Of a stretch of 64,000 nt of DNA, positions 53,145 through 62,377 are shown one piece after another (the first letter of the stretch is position 1; each line of letters begins with the position of its first letter). The notes beneath the pieces were generated by a model. That model did not search any database. It was not told the origin of the DNA and was given only the letters and a program-made list of their open reading frames with translations. The stretch is from Helicobacter cholecystus (GTDB lineage Bacteria > Campylobacterota > Campylobacteria > Campylobacterales > Helicobacteraceae), in the NCBI RefSeq assembly GCF_003364215.1, contig NZ_NXLU01000003.1, positions 62,001 through 126,000 on the forward strand. Reading direction: 5' to 3'. The position numbers and the translations under genes were made by a program.

Positions 53145-53380
53145 TTTATTAACCACCTTTCAATTTCTTGAATTTGTCTCTCTCCTTGAGCTTCTTGAAA
53201 AAATAGCTTATTTTCAAGACTCACTCCTTCAAACTTTACCCACTCATGTCTTGTACGAATAATTCCAATCTTTGCCTGTAGAGGAGATTGCCCAAGTGAT
53301 AAAAGTTTATGATAAATTCTTGATGCTTTCTCTCTTTGGCCTTTCTTTTCTAATACGATTGCCTCATTTAACCATTCCAC
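53141..53380 (-). CDS. Small TPR-like conserved protein
   Basis: A 79-residue helical protein without signal or membrane segment. The first 40 residues (EAIVLEKKGQREKASRIYHK) look like one tetratricopeptide unit. The start is GTG with AGGAGG six bases upstream, which is strong support despite the small size. It is coupled to the CiaD-like gene by a four-base overlap. Function is unknown; a chaperone-like or scaffolding role would be a guess. Confidence 0.65.
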   Translation of the reverse strand: MEWLNEAIVLEKKGQREKASRIYHKLLSLGQSPLQAKIGIIRTRHEWVKFEGVSLENKLFFQEAQGERQIQEIERWLIK

Positions 53381-53514
53381 AAACTCCTCCTATCGTGCAT
53401 AAATCTTTTCTCTTAATTAAATTGAAAAACTCTTACCATAAACAAAACAATCCAAAGACCATAATCATGTTTTTCAAATCATTTTTTACCTTAAATTCTG
53501 CAATCTCTCTTTAA

Positions 53515-53588
53515 GCAAAGTCTTGCAAATATATAACTTTGCCTCTGAGCTTTAAGTTTCAGACTTACTCAGATTGATTTTTTTATTT
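53515..53588 (+). ncRNA. Candidate structured small RNA or double-hairpin terminator
   Basis: Within the gene-free 53381-53758, two adjacent hairpins occur. The first is GCAAAGT (53515-53521) with ACTTTGC (53536-53542). The second is TCTGAG (53544-53549) with CTCAGA (53568-53573), extended inside by TAAGT and ACTTA around a five-base loop. A T-rich run (TTGATTTTTTTATTT) follows on the plus strand. No gene ends just upstream on that strand, so this is not an ordinary terminator of a visible gene. The promoter is not clear. The remainder of the 378-base gap shows no coding sequence. Confidence 0.35.
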
Positions 53589-53758
53589 AATCATAATTTT
53601 TTGAGTTTTTTCAAGTTTATATTCCAAAAGGTCCATTTGCTAAGAATAAAAATTTCTTATAATTTTTATAAGTTCTTGAAACATTTTTTTGTCCTTTTTA
53701 TGGTGAAAAGTTTGAAATTAGGGCATTATATAGTTTTTATTTCATTTTGGAGAAAATA

Positions 53759-54625
53759 ATGAATCACTCACTGCAACGCCTTATACAAATTATTCAACGC
53801 CTTTATCGTGGAGAGAAGTTAAAAATCTCAAAACTTGCCAAAGAATTTCAAGTGAGCACAAAAACAATTCAAAGAGATTTAAAAGAAAGACTTAAAAGTT
53901 CACTGCTGATTAAAGAGGGGCATAGCTTTTTTCTCTCTCCAAAAGATCGTGAAAATAGTGATGATTTTATTTTAGATTTTCTCTACAATCTTGCACCCCA
54001 TTATGGGGATGAATTTTCTTATCGTCTTATGCAAATTCTTTCAAAATATCAAGCCATTAAAAATGACCGACTCTTCCTCTCTTTGCAAACTCCCACACTC
54101 ACTCATAAACTTAATGAAATTCTCTGCATTCAAAACGCACTCAAAAAGCAAGTGCAAATTAAACTTTTGTATAAAAATACTCCACTCACCCATCTTTCCC
54201 CTGTAAAAATCCAGGCAATCAATGGAATTTGGTATCTTTTTGCTCTACAAAATGAGAAAAAACTTTTTTTAAGTTTGCAAGAAGTTTCTGAAGTCAAACT
54301 TGAGAGAAAAAAATTTTTTATTTCCAAAGAAGTGCAAAGACGCTTTGAATCTGATTTTTTTGAAACTCCAAAAATACTGATTTCACTCTTTGTCTATCCA
54401 CAAATTGCTCAAGAATTTCAAAATAAAAAATTTGCCCAACATCAAAAAATTATCCAAGATAAGGAAGGAAGTTTAATTATTGAGTTTTTAAGCAACAATT
54501 TAGAGGGTGTAGAGCAAGAAATTCTTAAACATATTCCAAATGTTGCTGTTCTTGAACCCCAAGAGCTCAAAGAGAGAATTGAGAGTAAGGTGAAGCTTTA
54601 TAGCTCACGCTGTGATCTCTTCTAA
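53759..54625 (+). CDS. WYL-domain transcriptional regulator (HTH + WYL)
   Basis: A 288-residue regulator. The N-terminal helix-turn-helix is KISKLAKEFQVSTKTIQRDL (residues about 20-41). The WYL domain is centred on INGIWYLFALQNEKKLFL near residue 160, and a C-terminal WCX-like domain runs from about 200. WYL proteins often bind nucleic-acid or nucleotide ligands and control stress, DNA-repair or defence genes. I chose the ATG at 53759 because GGAG is seven bases upstream; a TTG twelve bases earlier lacks this. The last 21 bases overlap the end of the convergent metal exporter gene. Confidence 0.88.
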   Translation: MNHSLQRLIQIIQRLYRGEKLKISKLAKEFQVSTKTIQRDLKERLKSSLLIKEGHSFFLSPKDRENSDDFILDFLYNLAPHYGDEFSYRLMQILSKYQAIKNDRLFLSLQTPTLTHKLNEILCIQNALKKQVQIKLLYKNTPLTHLSPVKIQAINGIWYLFALQNEKKLFLSLQEVSEVKLERKKFFISKEVQRRFESDFFETPKILISLFVYPQIAQEFQNKKFAQHQKIIQDKEGSLIIEFLSNNLEGVEQEILKHIPNVAVLEPQELKERIESKVKLYSSRCDLF

Positions 54626-55486
54626 AGAATCATCATAAGGATCAAGATGGCTTAAAATCACCCACTCCAATCTTTGCTCAAGTTTTGATAAATTCTCTTC
54701 AATTTCATCTGAAATATTATGTGCATCAAGCAAGGAAATATCCTCATCAAAAACAAAATGCACTTCTAAAAAAAGTGTATTTCCTGAGATTCTGCTTTTT
54801 AATCCATGATAACTTGAAATAGGTGCACTAGAAAGCGTAAGTTTAATTTGTTCTAGTAATTCTTCATCGACACTTCTATCCAAAAGATTAAGAATTCCCC
54901 TCTTTGCAACCCCCCAAGCTCCATACATGACATAAATTGCGACGCAAATTCCTAAAATTGCATCCACGCTCTGCCATCCTGTAAAATAAACCACACCTAA
55001 CGAGACAAGCACAGCACCATTGCTCAATAAATCTGTCTTATAATGCAATAAATCTGCTTGCAAAACTTCATTTTTACTTTTTTTAACCATAAAAAATAAA
55101 AAAGTTACAAGTAAAGCTGTAACAATGAGTGAAAAAATCATCACACCAATAGTTTGATGAAGCTCTAAAATATGCTCTTTTGAGATAATTTTACTCATTG
55201 CCTCATATAAAATATAGCTTCCAGAAATTCCAATCACCACTCCTTCAAGCAAAGAGGCAAGAGATTGAATCTTTCCATAACCATAATTAAATTTTTTATT
55301 TGCAGGTTGCTCTGATTGATGGAGTGCAAAAAAATTAAATACACTGATCATCACATCAAGTAAAGAATCAATCGCACTTGCAAGAACTGCAACAGATCCA
55401 CTAGCAATTCCCACAATAAGCTTCACTACAGCAAGTATAGAAGCAGTACTTGAAGCAATCAAAGTAGCAATTTTTGGTGACATCAA
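54605..55486 (-). CDS. Cation diffusion facilitator (FieF-like metal/proton antiporter)
   Basis: A 293-residue inner-membrane exporter of divalent metals (Zn, Fe, Mn or Cd). The two metal-site motifs are in ASAIDSLLDVMISV (helix 2) and LLHYKTDLLSNGAVL (helix 5), an HxxxD form typical of FieF/YiiP rather than the HxxxH of zinc-specific members. Six membrane helices span about 8-200, followed by a cytoplasmic domain with VHFVFDEDISLLDAHNIS. The N-terminal start is an ATG before SPKIATLIASST. It overlaps the WYL regulator gene tail to tail and is divergent from typA. Confidence 0.9.
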   Translation of the reverse strand: MMSPKIATLIASSTASILAVVKLIVGIASGSVAVLASAIDSLLDVMISVFNFFALHQSEQPANKKFNYGYGKIQSLASLLEGVVIGISGSYILYEAMSKIISKEHILELHQTIGVMIFSLIVTALLVTFLFFMVKKSKNEVLQADLLHYKTDLLSNGAVLVSLGVVYFTGWQSVDAILGICVAIYVMYGAWGVAKRGILNLLDRSVDEELLEQIKLTLSSAPISSYHGLKSRISGNTLFLEVHFVFDEDISLLDAHNISDEIEENLSKLEQRLEWVILSHLDPYDDSLEEITA

Positions 55487-55603
55487 TAACCTTTTTTCTC
55501 ACTATTATATCAATTATGAGATAAGATAAAAAACATTTATTCGAACAATTTCATATCATAAAAAAATATAAAAAATTGTCTTGAATTTCATATTTTTGTT
55601 GGT

Positions 55604-55609
55604 TAGAAT
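55604..55609 (+). promoter_or_regulatory. -10 box (TAGAAT) for typA
   Basis: TAGAAT lies in a T-rich context 50 bases before the ATG, giving a leader of about 43 bases with GGAG next to the start. It matches the usual Helicobacter sigma80 -10 form. Confidence 0.4.
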
Positions 55610-55658
55610 TTGCGTCTATTTTTTAAAAAAATACCTCAAATTTTTATATCGGAGAATT

Positions 55659-57461
55659 ATGCAAAATATCAGAAATATCGCAGTAATTGCACACGTAGAT
55701 CATGGGAAGACAACTCTTGTTGATGGTCTTTTGAGCCAGTCAGGAACTTTTAGCTCTCACGAACAAGTTGATGAGAGAGTGATGGACAGTAATGATTTAG
55801 AGCGCGAGCGAGGGATTACCATTCTCTCAAAAAATACAGCTATCAACTATAAGGGGACAAAAATTAATATTATTGACACCCCAGGGCATGCTGATTTTGG
55901 TGGAGAGGTTGAACGAGTATTAAAAATGGTTGATGGTGTATTGTTGCTTGTGGATGCACAAGAAGGAGTAATGCCACAAACAAAATTTGTTGTCAAAAAA
56001 GCTCTAAGCTTTGGAATTCGCCCTATTGTTGTAGTCAATAAGATTGATAAACCTGCAGCTGAGCCTGATAGAGTTGTGGATGAAGTATTTGATCTCTTTG
56101 TTGCAATGGAAGCTAATGATGCCCAGCTTGACTTCCCAGTGATTTATGCAGCAGCGCGTGATGGATATGCAATCAAAAATCTTAGCGATGAAAGACAAAA
56201 TCTTGAACCTCTCTTTGAAGCAATTTTAGAGCATGTTCCCTCTCCTGAAGGCTCAAGCGAAAATCCACTTCAAATGCAAGTCTTTACTCTTGATTATGAC
56301 AATTATGTAGGAAAAATTGGTATTGCAAGGGTATTTAATGGGAAAGTGAAAAAGGGTGAGAATGTTATGCTTGCTAAAAGCGATGGAAGCAAAGAGAGCG
56401 GAAGAATTACCAAACTTATTGGCTTTTTAGGACTTGCAAGAACTGAAATTGAAAGTGCAGAGGCAGGAGATATTGTGGCCATTGCTGGATTTAATGCTGT
56501 GGATGTTGGAGATTCCTTAGTTGATCCCAATAACCCTATGCCACTCGATCCAATGCATCTTGAAGAACCAACAATGAGTGTTTATTTTGCAGTCAATGAT
56601 TCTCCTCTTGCAGGAACAGAAGGCAAGCATGTTACAGCCAACAAAATCAAAGACAGATTACTGAAAGAAATGCAAACCAATATCGCAATGCGATGTGAGG
56701 AAATGGGGGAAGGAAAATTTAAAGTCAGTGGTCGAGGTGAGCTTCAAATCACAATTTTGGCAGAAAATTTACGAAGAGAAGGATTTGAGTTTTCTATCTC
56801 TCGTCCTGAAGTGATTATCAAAGAAGAAAATGGTGTAAAAATGGAGCCATTTGAGCATCTTGTCATTGATGTTCCTCAAGATTTTAGTGGTGTGATTATT
56901 GAAAAACTTGGAAGAAAAAAAGCTGAGATGAAAGCAATGAATCCAATGGGTGAGGGATACACTCGCCTTGAGTTTGAAATTCCAGCATGTGGGCTTATTG
57001 GTTATCGCAGTGAGTTTTTAACAGACACAAAAGGAGAGGGAGTGATGAATCATTCTTTTCTTGAATTTCGTCCCTTTAGTGGAAATGTAGAGAGTAGAAG
57101 CAATGGTGCCCTGATTTCTATGGAAAATGGTGAAGCAACAGCATTTTCACTCTTTAATATCCAAGAGAGGGGGGTGCTTTTTATTCATCCACAAACAAAA
57201 GTATATGTAGGAATGGTGATTGGTGAGCATAGTCGTGACAATGATTTAGATGTCAATCCTATTAAATCTAAGCATCTTACAAATATGAGAGCAAGTGGAA
57301 GCGATGATGCAATCAAGCTTGTTCCACCAAAAGAACTCACACTTGAGAGAGCATTAGAATGGATTGAAGATGATGAAATTTTAGAAATCACACCCCAAAA
57401 TATTAGAATTAGAAAAAAATATCTTGATCCCACTCAACGTAAAAGAATGGCAAAAAAATAA
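55659..57461 (+). CDS. typA: GTP-binding protein TypA/BipA
   Basis: Ribosome-associated translational GTPase of 600 residues, involved in ribosome assembly and stress adaptation. GTPase motifs are [15 protein letters not shown] (P-loop), [22 protein letters not shown] and VNKIDKPAA. The EF-G-like domains and the characteristic C-terminal domain ([18 protein letters not shown]) follow. The ATG at 55659 has GGAG four bases upstream; reading frames beginning further left would start before the promoter. The nitroreductase gene follows after 12 bases. Confidence 0.96.
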   Translation: MQNIRNIAVIAHVDHGKTTLVDGLLSQSGTFSSHEQVDERVMDSNDLERERGITILSKNTAINYKGTKINIIDTPGHADFGGEVERVLKMVDGVLLLVDAQEGVMPQTKFVVKKALSFGIRPIVVVNKIDKPAAEPDRVVDEVFDLFVAMEANDAQLDFPVIYAAARDGYAIKNLSDERQNLEPLFEAILEHVPSPEGSSENPLQMQVFTLDYDNYVGKIGIARVFNGKVKKGENVMLAKSDGSKESGRITKLIGFLGLARTEIESAEAGDIVAIAGFNAVDVGDSLVDPNNPMPLDPMHLEEPTMSVYFAVNDSPLAGTEGKHVTANKIKDRLLKEMQTNIAMRCEEMGEGKFKVSGRGELQITILAENLRREGFEFSISRPEVIIKEENGVKMEPFEHLVIDVPQDFSGVIIEKLGRKKAEMKAMNPMGEGYTRLEFEIPACGLIGYRSEFLTDTKGEGVMNHSFLEFRPFSGNVESRSNGALISMENGEATAFSLFNIQERGVLFIHPQTKVYVGMVIGEHSRDNDLDVNPIKSKHLTNMRASGSDDAIKLVPPKELTLERALEWIEDDEILEITPQNIRIRKKYLDPTQRKRMAKK

Positions 57462-57473
57462 CAAAGGCAGAGA

Positions 57474-58088
57474 ATGAATAAGTTTTTGGAGGCAATGCGT
57501 TTTGCTCATGCTTGTAAGATTTTTGATGAGAATAAAAAAATCCCAAGAGAGCAATTATTAGAAATTTTGGAAGCTGGAAGGCTTACTCCTAGCTCTTTTG
57601 GTTTAGAACATACAAGAATGATTGTTATTTCAAACCAAAAGCTCAAAGAGGCAATGATGCCACTTTGTTGGAATCAAAAGCAATTCTCCACCTGTTCAGA
57701 AGTTGTGGTTTTAACTTCTTTGCTGCAAGATATTATTGCTCCATCAGCTTATATTCAAAATAGTATGCAAGAAAGAGGCTTGGATGAGCGCTATCTTAAT
57801 CGTCTCAAAAATTTTCAAGAAGAAAATTTCAAAGAAAGAAAAGATTATGAATCTTGGAGCAAAAAACAAGCCTATCTTGTTGCTAGCTCAATGGTTAATT
57901 GTGCTGCTTTTATGGGGATTGATTCTTGTTATATTGAAGGCTTTGAAGTAGAAAAATTAGAAAACTTCTTTGAGATAGAGATCCAAAAAGAGCGTATTGC
58001 CTTAGTGCTCACTTTTGGTTATCGCATTCAAGAGCAAAAACCAAAATATCGCAAACCCTTAGAAGAATTAGTAAATTTTAGAGATTAA
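57474..58088 (+). CDS. Nitroreductase-family NAD(P)H oxidoreductase (RdxA/FrxA-like)
   Basis: A 204-residue FMN-dependent reductase. It has the nitroreductase pattern of an N-terminal flavin-binding stretch (FAHACKIFDENKKIP), EAGRLTPSSFGLEHTRMIV, and the helix with AAFMGIDSCYIEGFE, resembling LMGLDSCIIGGFD of H. pylori RdxA. It is therefore an RdxA/FrxA relative; which of the two it corresponds to cannot be settled by eye. The H. pylori enzymes activate metronidazole; the natural substrate is uncertain. It sits between typA and nrdA with gaps of 12 and 10 bases. Confidence 0.85.
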   Translation: MNKFLEAMRFAHACKIFDENKKIPREQLLEILEAGRLTPSSFGLEHTRMIVISNQKLKEAMMPLCWNQKQFSTCSEVVVLTSLLQDIIAPSAYIQNSMQERGLDERYLNRLKNFQEENFKERKDYESWSKKQAYLVASSMVNCAAFMGIDSCYIEGFEVEKLENFFEIEIQKERIALVLTFGYRIQEQKPKYRKPLEELVNFRD

Positions 58089-58098
58089 AGGAAGGAAA

Positions 58099-60465
58099 AT
58101 GTTAAGAGTTGTAAAAAGAAGTGGAAGAATAGAAGCATTAGATATCAGTAAAATTCAAAAATACACAGCCGATGCTGTGGCGAATTTGGAAGGGGTAAGC
58201 CAAAGTGAGCTAGAAGTGGATGCAAAACTTCATTTTAAAGATCTCATTACCACTGAAGAAATCCAGCAAACTCTCATTAAAACTGCAGTAGATAAAATCG
58301 ATGTGGATACTCCAAATTGGACTTTTGTGGCTGCACGTCTCTTCCTTTATGATCTCTATCACAAAGTCAGCGGATTTACAGGATATAAGCACTTAAAAGA
58401 GTATTTTGCAAAAGGTGAGGCTGAGGGGAAAATCCTTAAAGGGTTTAAAGAAAAATTTGATCTTGAATATCTCAATGAAAAAATTGATCCAAAACGCGAT
58501 TTGCAATTTAATTATTTAGGGATTAAAACTCTTTATGATCGCTATTTAATCAAAGATAGAAATAATGCTCCCATTGAGTTGCCTCAACAAATGTTTATGG
58601 CTCTTGCAATGTTTATGGCACAAAATGAAAAAGAACCCAATGAATGGGCAGTGAAATTTTATGATGTTATCTCAAAGTTTGAAGTTGTCACAGCTACTCC
58701 AACTTTAGCCAATGGTCGAACCACCCGCCATCAACTTAGCTCTTGTTATATTGGAAGCACACCTGATAATATTGAGGGAATTTTTGATGCTTATAAAGAA
58801 ATGGCACTGCTGAGCAAGTATGGTGGGGGGATTGGCTGGGACTTTAGCAAGGTGCGAGGATTGGGAAGCTTTATTGATGGACACAAAAATGCAGCGGGTG
58901 GAGTTGTCCCCTTCTTAAAAATTGCTAATGATGTAGCCATTGCAGTCGATCAACTTGGGACTCGAAAAGGCGCAATTGCAACCTATCTTGAAGTCTGGCA
59001 TACAGATATTACTGATTTTATTGATTTAAGAAAAAATAGTGGTGAGGAGAGAAGAAGAACTCACGATCTCTTCCCAGCTGTATGGATTTGTGATCTCTTT
59101 ATGAAAAGAGTAGAAGAAAATGCGCAATGGACACTTTTTGATCCTTATGAATGCAAAGAACTCACAGAGCTTTATGGAGAGGAATTTGAAGCAAAGTATA
59201 TTGAGTATGAAAACAATCCTCATATCATCAAAGAGCATATTTCTGCCAAAGAACTTTGGAAAAAAATTCTTACAAATTATTTTGAATCAGGACTTCCTTT
59301 CTTGGCCTTTAAAGATAATGCCAATCGTGCAAATCCCAATGCTCACGCTGGAATCATTAGAAGCTCAAACCTTTGCACAGAAATTTTTCAAAACACCCAT
59401 CCAAGCCAATATCTTGTAGAAATTGAATTTGAGGATGGAAGTAAAGAGCTATTTGAGGAACATGAAGAAATTACTACAGATGCGGGAATTAGCAAAAAAG
59501 CCAACAAACTCACAAGCATTGATTCTCTAAAAGGTAAAAAGATTTTCATCGCTCAAAAGATTCAACAAGGTGGCTTAACTGCAGTATGCAATCTTGCAAG
59601 TATTAATCTAAGCAAAATCAATACAAAAGAAGATATTGAACGTGTTTTACCCGTTGCTATTCGAATCTTAGACAATGTGATTGATCTGAATTTTTACCCA
59701 AATAGAAAAGTGCGAGTAACCAATATGCAAAATCGTGCTATTGGTTTAGGTGTAATGGGTGAGGCTGAAATGCTTGCAAGAGAAAATATCACTTGGGGAA
59801 GTAATGAGCATTTAGAAAGAATTGATGAGATTATGGAGATGATTAGTTTTAATGCAATTTCTGCGAGTTCAGATTTGGCAAAAGAGAAGGGAATCTATCC
59901 TCAATTTGAAGGATCAAATTGGAGTAAGGGGATTTTCCCTATTGATGTTGCCAGCAAAGAAGCACTCAAGCTTGTTGATCGGGGTGGACTCTTTGGAATG
60001 ACTTATGATTGGAATACTTTAAGGGAGAAGGTCAAGGCTCAAGGAATGAGAAATGGTTATTTAATGGCCATTGCTCCCACAAGCTCAATTTCTATTCTTG
60101 TAGGAACAACTCAAACCATTGAACCTGTTTATAAGCGAAAATGGTTTGAAGAAAATCTCTCAGGACTTATTCCAGTTGTTGTCCCCAACCTCACGCTTGA
60201 GACTTGGAATTATTATGTGAGTGCTTATGATTTGGATCAAACAGATCTCATTCGTGCCGCTGCAGTGCGTCAAAAATGGGTGGATCAAGGACAAAGTGTC
60301 AATATCTTCATGCGTCTTGATCGGGCAAGTGGAAAGCTTCTCAATGATATTTATATGCTTGCATGGAAACTTGGATTAAAATCAACTTATTATCTTAGAA
60401 GCCAAAGCCCTGATGCACAGGAGCAGATTATGGATAGAAGTGTCGAGTGTGTAAGTTGTCAATAA
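58099..60465 (+). CDS. nrdA: Ribonucleoside-diphosphate reductase, alpha subunit (class Ia)
   Basis: Large subunit of aerobic ribonucleotide reductase, 788 residues, full length. The N-terminal ATP-cone is RVVKRSGRIEALDISKIQKY. Active-site features are the redox cysteine in HQLSSCYIGS, the N-x-C-x-E motif in SNLCTEIF, and the partner cysteine in AVCNLASINLSK. The C-terminus ends SVECVSCQ, whose two cysteines shuttle electrons from thioredoxin. The ATG follows AAAGGAAGG. No nrdB is adjacent, so the small subunit must be encoded elsewhere. Confidence 0.96.
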   Translation: MLRVVKRSGRIEALDISKIQKYTADAVANLEGVSQSELEVDAKLHFKDLITTEEIQQTLIKTAVDKIDVDTPNWTFVAARLFLYDLYHKVSGFTGYKHLKEYFAKGEAEGKILKGFKEKFDLEYLNEKIDPKRDLQFNYLGIKTLYDRYLIKDRNNAPIELPQQMFMALAMFMAQNEKEPNEWAVKFYDVISKFEVVTATPTLANGRTTRHQLSSCYIGSTPDNIEGIFDAYKEMALLSKYGGGIGWDFSKVRGLGSFIDGHKNAAGGVVPFLKIANDVAIAVDQLGTRKGAIATYLEVWHTDITDFIDLRKNSGEERRRTHDLFPAVWICDLFMKRVEENAQWTLFDPYECKELTELYGEEFEAKYIEYENNPHIIKEHISAKELWKKILTNYFESGLPFLAFKDNANRANPNAHAGIIRSSNLCTEIFQNTHPSQYLVEIEFEDGSKELFEEHEEITTDAGISKKANKLTSIDSLKGKKIFIAQKIQQGGLTAVCNLASINLSKINTKEDIERVLPVAIRILDNVIDLNFYPNRKVRVTNMQNRAIGLGVMGEAEMLARENITWGSNEHLERIDEIMEMISFNAISASSDLAKEKGIYPQFEGSNWSKGIFPIDVASKEALKLVDRGGLFGMTYDWNTLREKVKAQGMRNGYLMAIAPTSSISILVGTTQTIEPVYKRKWFEENLSGLIPVVVPNLTLETWNYYVSAYDLDQTDLIRAAAVRQKWVDQGQSVNIFMRLDRASGKLLNDIYMLAWKLGLKSTYYLRSQSPDAQEQIMDRSVECVSCQ

Positions 60466-60474
60466 GGAAATAAA

Positions 60475-61923
60475 ATGCAAACTTTTGCTCCAACACGTGG
60501 GGGAGAATATCCCCATACTCTCACTCTTAAAGAGAGTGTTCTTCACCCTAAATCAAACTATGGGGGACTTCATACCCTCAAATCCCTCCCCACTCTACCC
60601 TGTCTATCTACCCTCCTCTCTCTAAGTTATAATGAGCTTACGCAAGAGATTTTCTCACTCCTTGGCCTAAAGTGCAATGAACTCAGTGATGCCCTCAAAA
60701 GCTATGAGAGCTTTGATGATGCAAATGATCCTGCCCCACTTCAAATCTTCAAAAAAGATTTCTATATCCAAGAGCTCTATCATGGTCCATCAAGGGCATT
60801 TAAAGATATGGCACTGCAACCTTTGGGCAAACTCTTTTCATGCTTTGCTTCAAAGGATCGCTATCTTATTCTCTCAGCCACAAGCGGAGATACAGGCCCA
60901 GCGACTTTGGAGAGCTTTAAAGATAAAAAAAATATCCAAGTTGTTTGTCTGTATCCAGAGAAGGGAACAAGTGATGTGCAAAGATTGCAGATGAACACTC
61001 AAACTGCAAAAAATCTTAAAGTCATTCCTATTAAAGGAAATTTTGATGATGCTCAAGCAACGCTTAAAAAACTTTTAAGTGATGAAGATTTTAGTGCGCT
61101 CCTCTGCTCTTATGGTATTCATATCTCAGCAGCTAATTCTGTGAATTTTGGTCGCATTGCTTTTCAAATCATCTATCATATTTGGGCTTATCTCCGCCTT
61201 GTAAGAATGGGGGAAATTACTCTAGGAGAGAAGATTAAGATTGTTATCCCTAGTGGAAATTTTGGAAATGCACTCGGGGCTTTTTATGCAAAACTTATGG
61301 GAATCCCTTTTGAGAAAATCATCATCGCAAGCAATGCAAATAATATTCTTACAGATTTTATCAATACGGGAGTCTATGATATCTCTCATCGCCAACTACT
61401 CCCTAGCCACTCCCCTGCTATGGATATTTTAAAAAGCTCAAATGTTGAACGTGTGCTCTATACACTCTTTGGAGATGCCCGAACTAGAGAATTAATGAGC
61501 CAACTTGATAGCAAACTTTGCTACAAGCTCACAAACTCTGAGCTTCAAAGACTTCAAGAGCATTTTGAGGCAGATTTTTGCACAGATGAGCAATGCTTAG
61601 AGAGCATTAAAGAAGCAAGTGATTTAGGAAGAATTATTGATCCCCACACTGCAAATGCCTACCATCTTGCAAAAAGCATTCAAGGCAAAAAAATCATCTG
61701 CTCAACTGCAGAGTGGAGTAAATTTAGCCCCACCATTGTTTATGCACTCAGTGGGGAGAAAATGGGAGATAAAGAGGCATTAGAGTGGATTGCAAAGCAT
61801 TATAATCTCTCTATCCCCCCAATGATTGCCGAGCTTTTTAAAAAACCTCAAAATGTTTGCCCACCTCTGCACCCCCAAGAAGTTAAGGAGGCAATTTTGC
61901 AATGGTTGAGGATTGGGGGTTAG
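60475..61923 (+). CDS. thrC: Threonine synthase
   Basis: PLP enzyme converting phosphohomoserine to threonine. The 482 residues belong to the longer (type 2) bacterial form. N-terminal TRGGEYPHTLTLKESVL, then the Schiff-base lysine in HGPSRAFKDMALQPLG, SATSGDTGPATL, the phosphate-binding IPSGNFGNALGAFYAK, and the C-terminal STAEWSKFSPTI are visible. It starts nine bases after nrdA and so shares its transcript. It converges with the small disrupted gene to its right. Confidence 0.95.
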   Translation: MQTFAPTRGGEYPHTLTLKESVLHPKSNYGGLHTLKSLPTLPCLSTLLSLSYNELTQEIFSLLGLKCNELSDALKSYESFDDANDPAPLQIFKKDFYIQELYHGPSRAFKDMALQPLGKLFSCFASKDRYLILSATSGDTGPATLESFKDKKNIQVVCLYPEKGTSDVQRLQMNTQTAKNLKVIPIKGNFDDAQATLKKLLSDEDFSALLCSYGIHISAANSVNFGRIAFQIIYHIWAYLRLVRMGEITLGEKIKIVIPSGNFGNALGAFYAKLMGIPFEKIIIASNANNILTDFINTGVYDISHRQLLPSHSPAMDILKSSNVERVLYTLFGDARTRELMSQLDSKLCYKLTNSELQRLQEHFEADFCTDEQCLESIKEASDLGRIIDPHTANAYHLAKSIQGKKIICSTAEWSKFSPTIVYALSGEKMGDKEALEWIAKHYNLSIPPMIAELFKKPQNVCPPLHPQEVKEAILQWLRIGG

Positions 61924-61931
61924 GGGATTCT

Positions 61932-62033
61932 TTAAGGAGTTTTAGCACTTAAAAAATCTAAAACATCTTGCTCTTCCCACATTCTGCTAAATCTTAGAAC
62001 TTTGCTTGATCTAGTTTCAATCAAAAAATTCAC
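61932..62033 (-). pseudogene. Short out-of-frame coding continuation of the small gene at 62017-62253
   Basis: A 33-codon frame (GTG at 62033 to TAA at 61932) giving NFLIETRSSKVLRFSRMW and DVLDFLSAKTP, a protein-like composition in an otherwise non-coding spot. Its 5' end overlaps the 3' end of the neighbouring small gene in another frame. Deleting one T from the T6 tract near 62023-62028 (minus strand) would join the two into one protein of about 110 residues. I treat it as the displaced C-terminus of that protein, with a separate coupled gene as the alternative. Confidence 0.4.
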
Positions 62034-62253
62034 TTTTATAAAGATTGAAAAAGATTTTAATCCCTTTAATTGCTTTCTTTAACTCATAGACACAAATATT
62101 GCCTCTACCACTTCCTTTGATAGTGATACGTGTTTTGCACTCTTTTGGAGAAAAGTTGCAAAATTTCTCTACTTCTTTTTGAAGTGAGATTAGCAAAGCT
62201 CTTTGCATTGTGGAGGCTTTGTGTAGAAAGGTAAAATCTTGAAACGAAGTCAT
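62017..62253 (-). CDS. Hypothetical small protein, possibly truncated by frameshift
   Basis: A 78-residue protein with no recognised family. It begins MTSFQDFTFLHKAST and includes KTRITIKGSGRGNICVYEL before ending NLYKSEFFD. The ATG follows GCAAGGAG with good spacing, so it is probably translated. The frame ends just after a T6 tract; a one-base change would extend it by about 32 residues into protein-like sequence (61932-62033). It is divergent from hsdR, with a 124-base shared promoter region. Confidence 0.5.
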   Translation of the reverse strand: MTSFQDFTFLHKASTMQRALLISLQKEVEKFCNFSPKECKTRITIKGSGRGNICVYELKKAIKGIKIFFNLYKSEFFD

Positions 62254-62277
62254 TTTTCTCTCCTTGCTTTTGCTTGA

Positions 62278-62300
62278 TTTATCAGGGGCTCTTTGATAAA
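62278..62300. promoter_or_regulatory. Inverted repeat in the divergent promoter region of hsdR
   Basis: TTTATCA and TGATAAA form perfect 7-bp arms separated by nine bases, between the small gene and hsdR. The spacing suits a dimeric repressor, so it may be an operator for either gene. Nothing in the window identifies the regulator. Confidence 0.3.
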
Positions 62301-62377
62301 ATTAAAGCATTTTGCTATTTAATCAGAATTTTTTACTTTATTAACGCAGAAATAGTGTTTGCCTATGGAGAATATTG

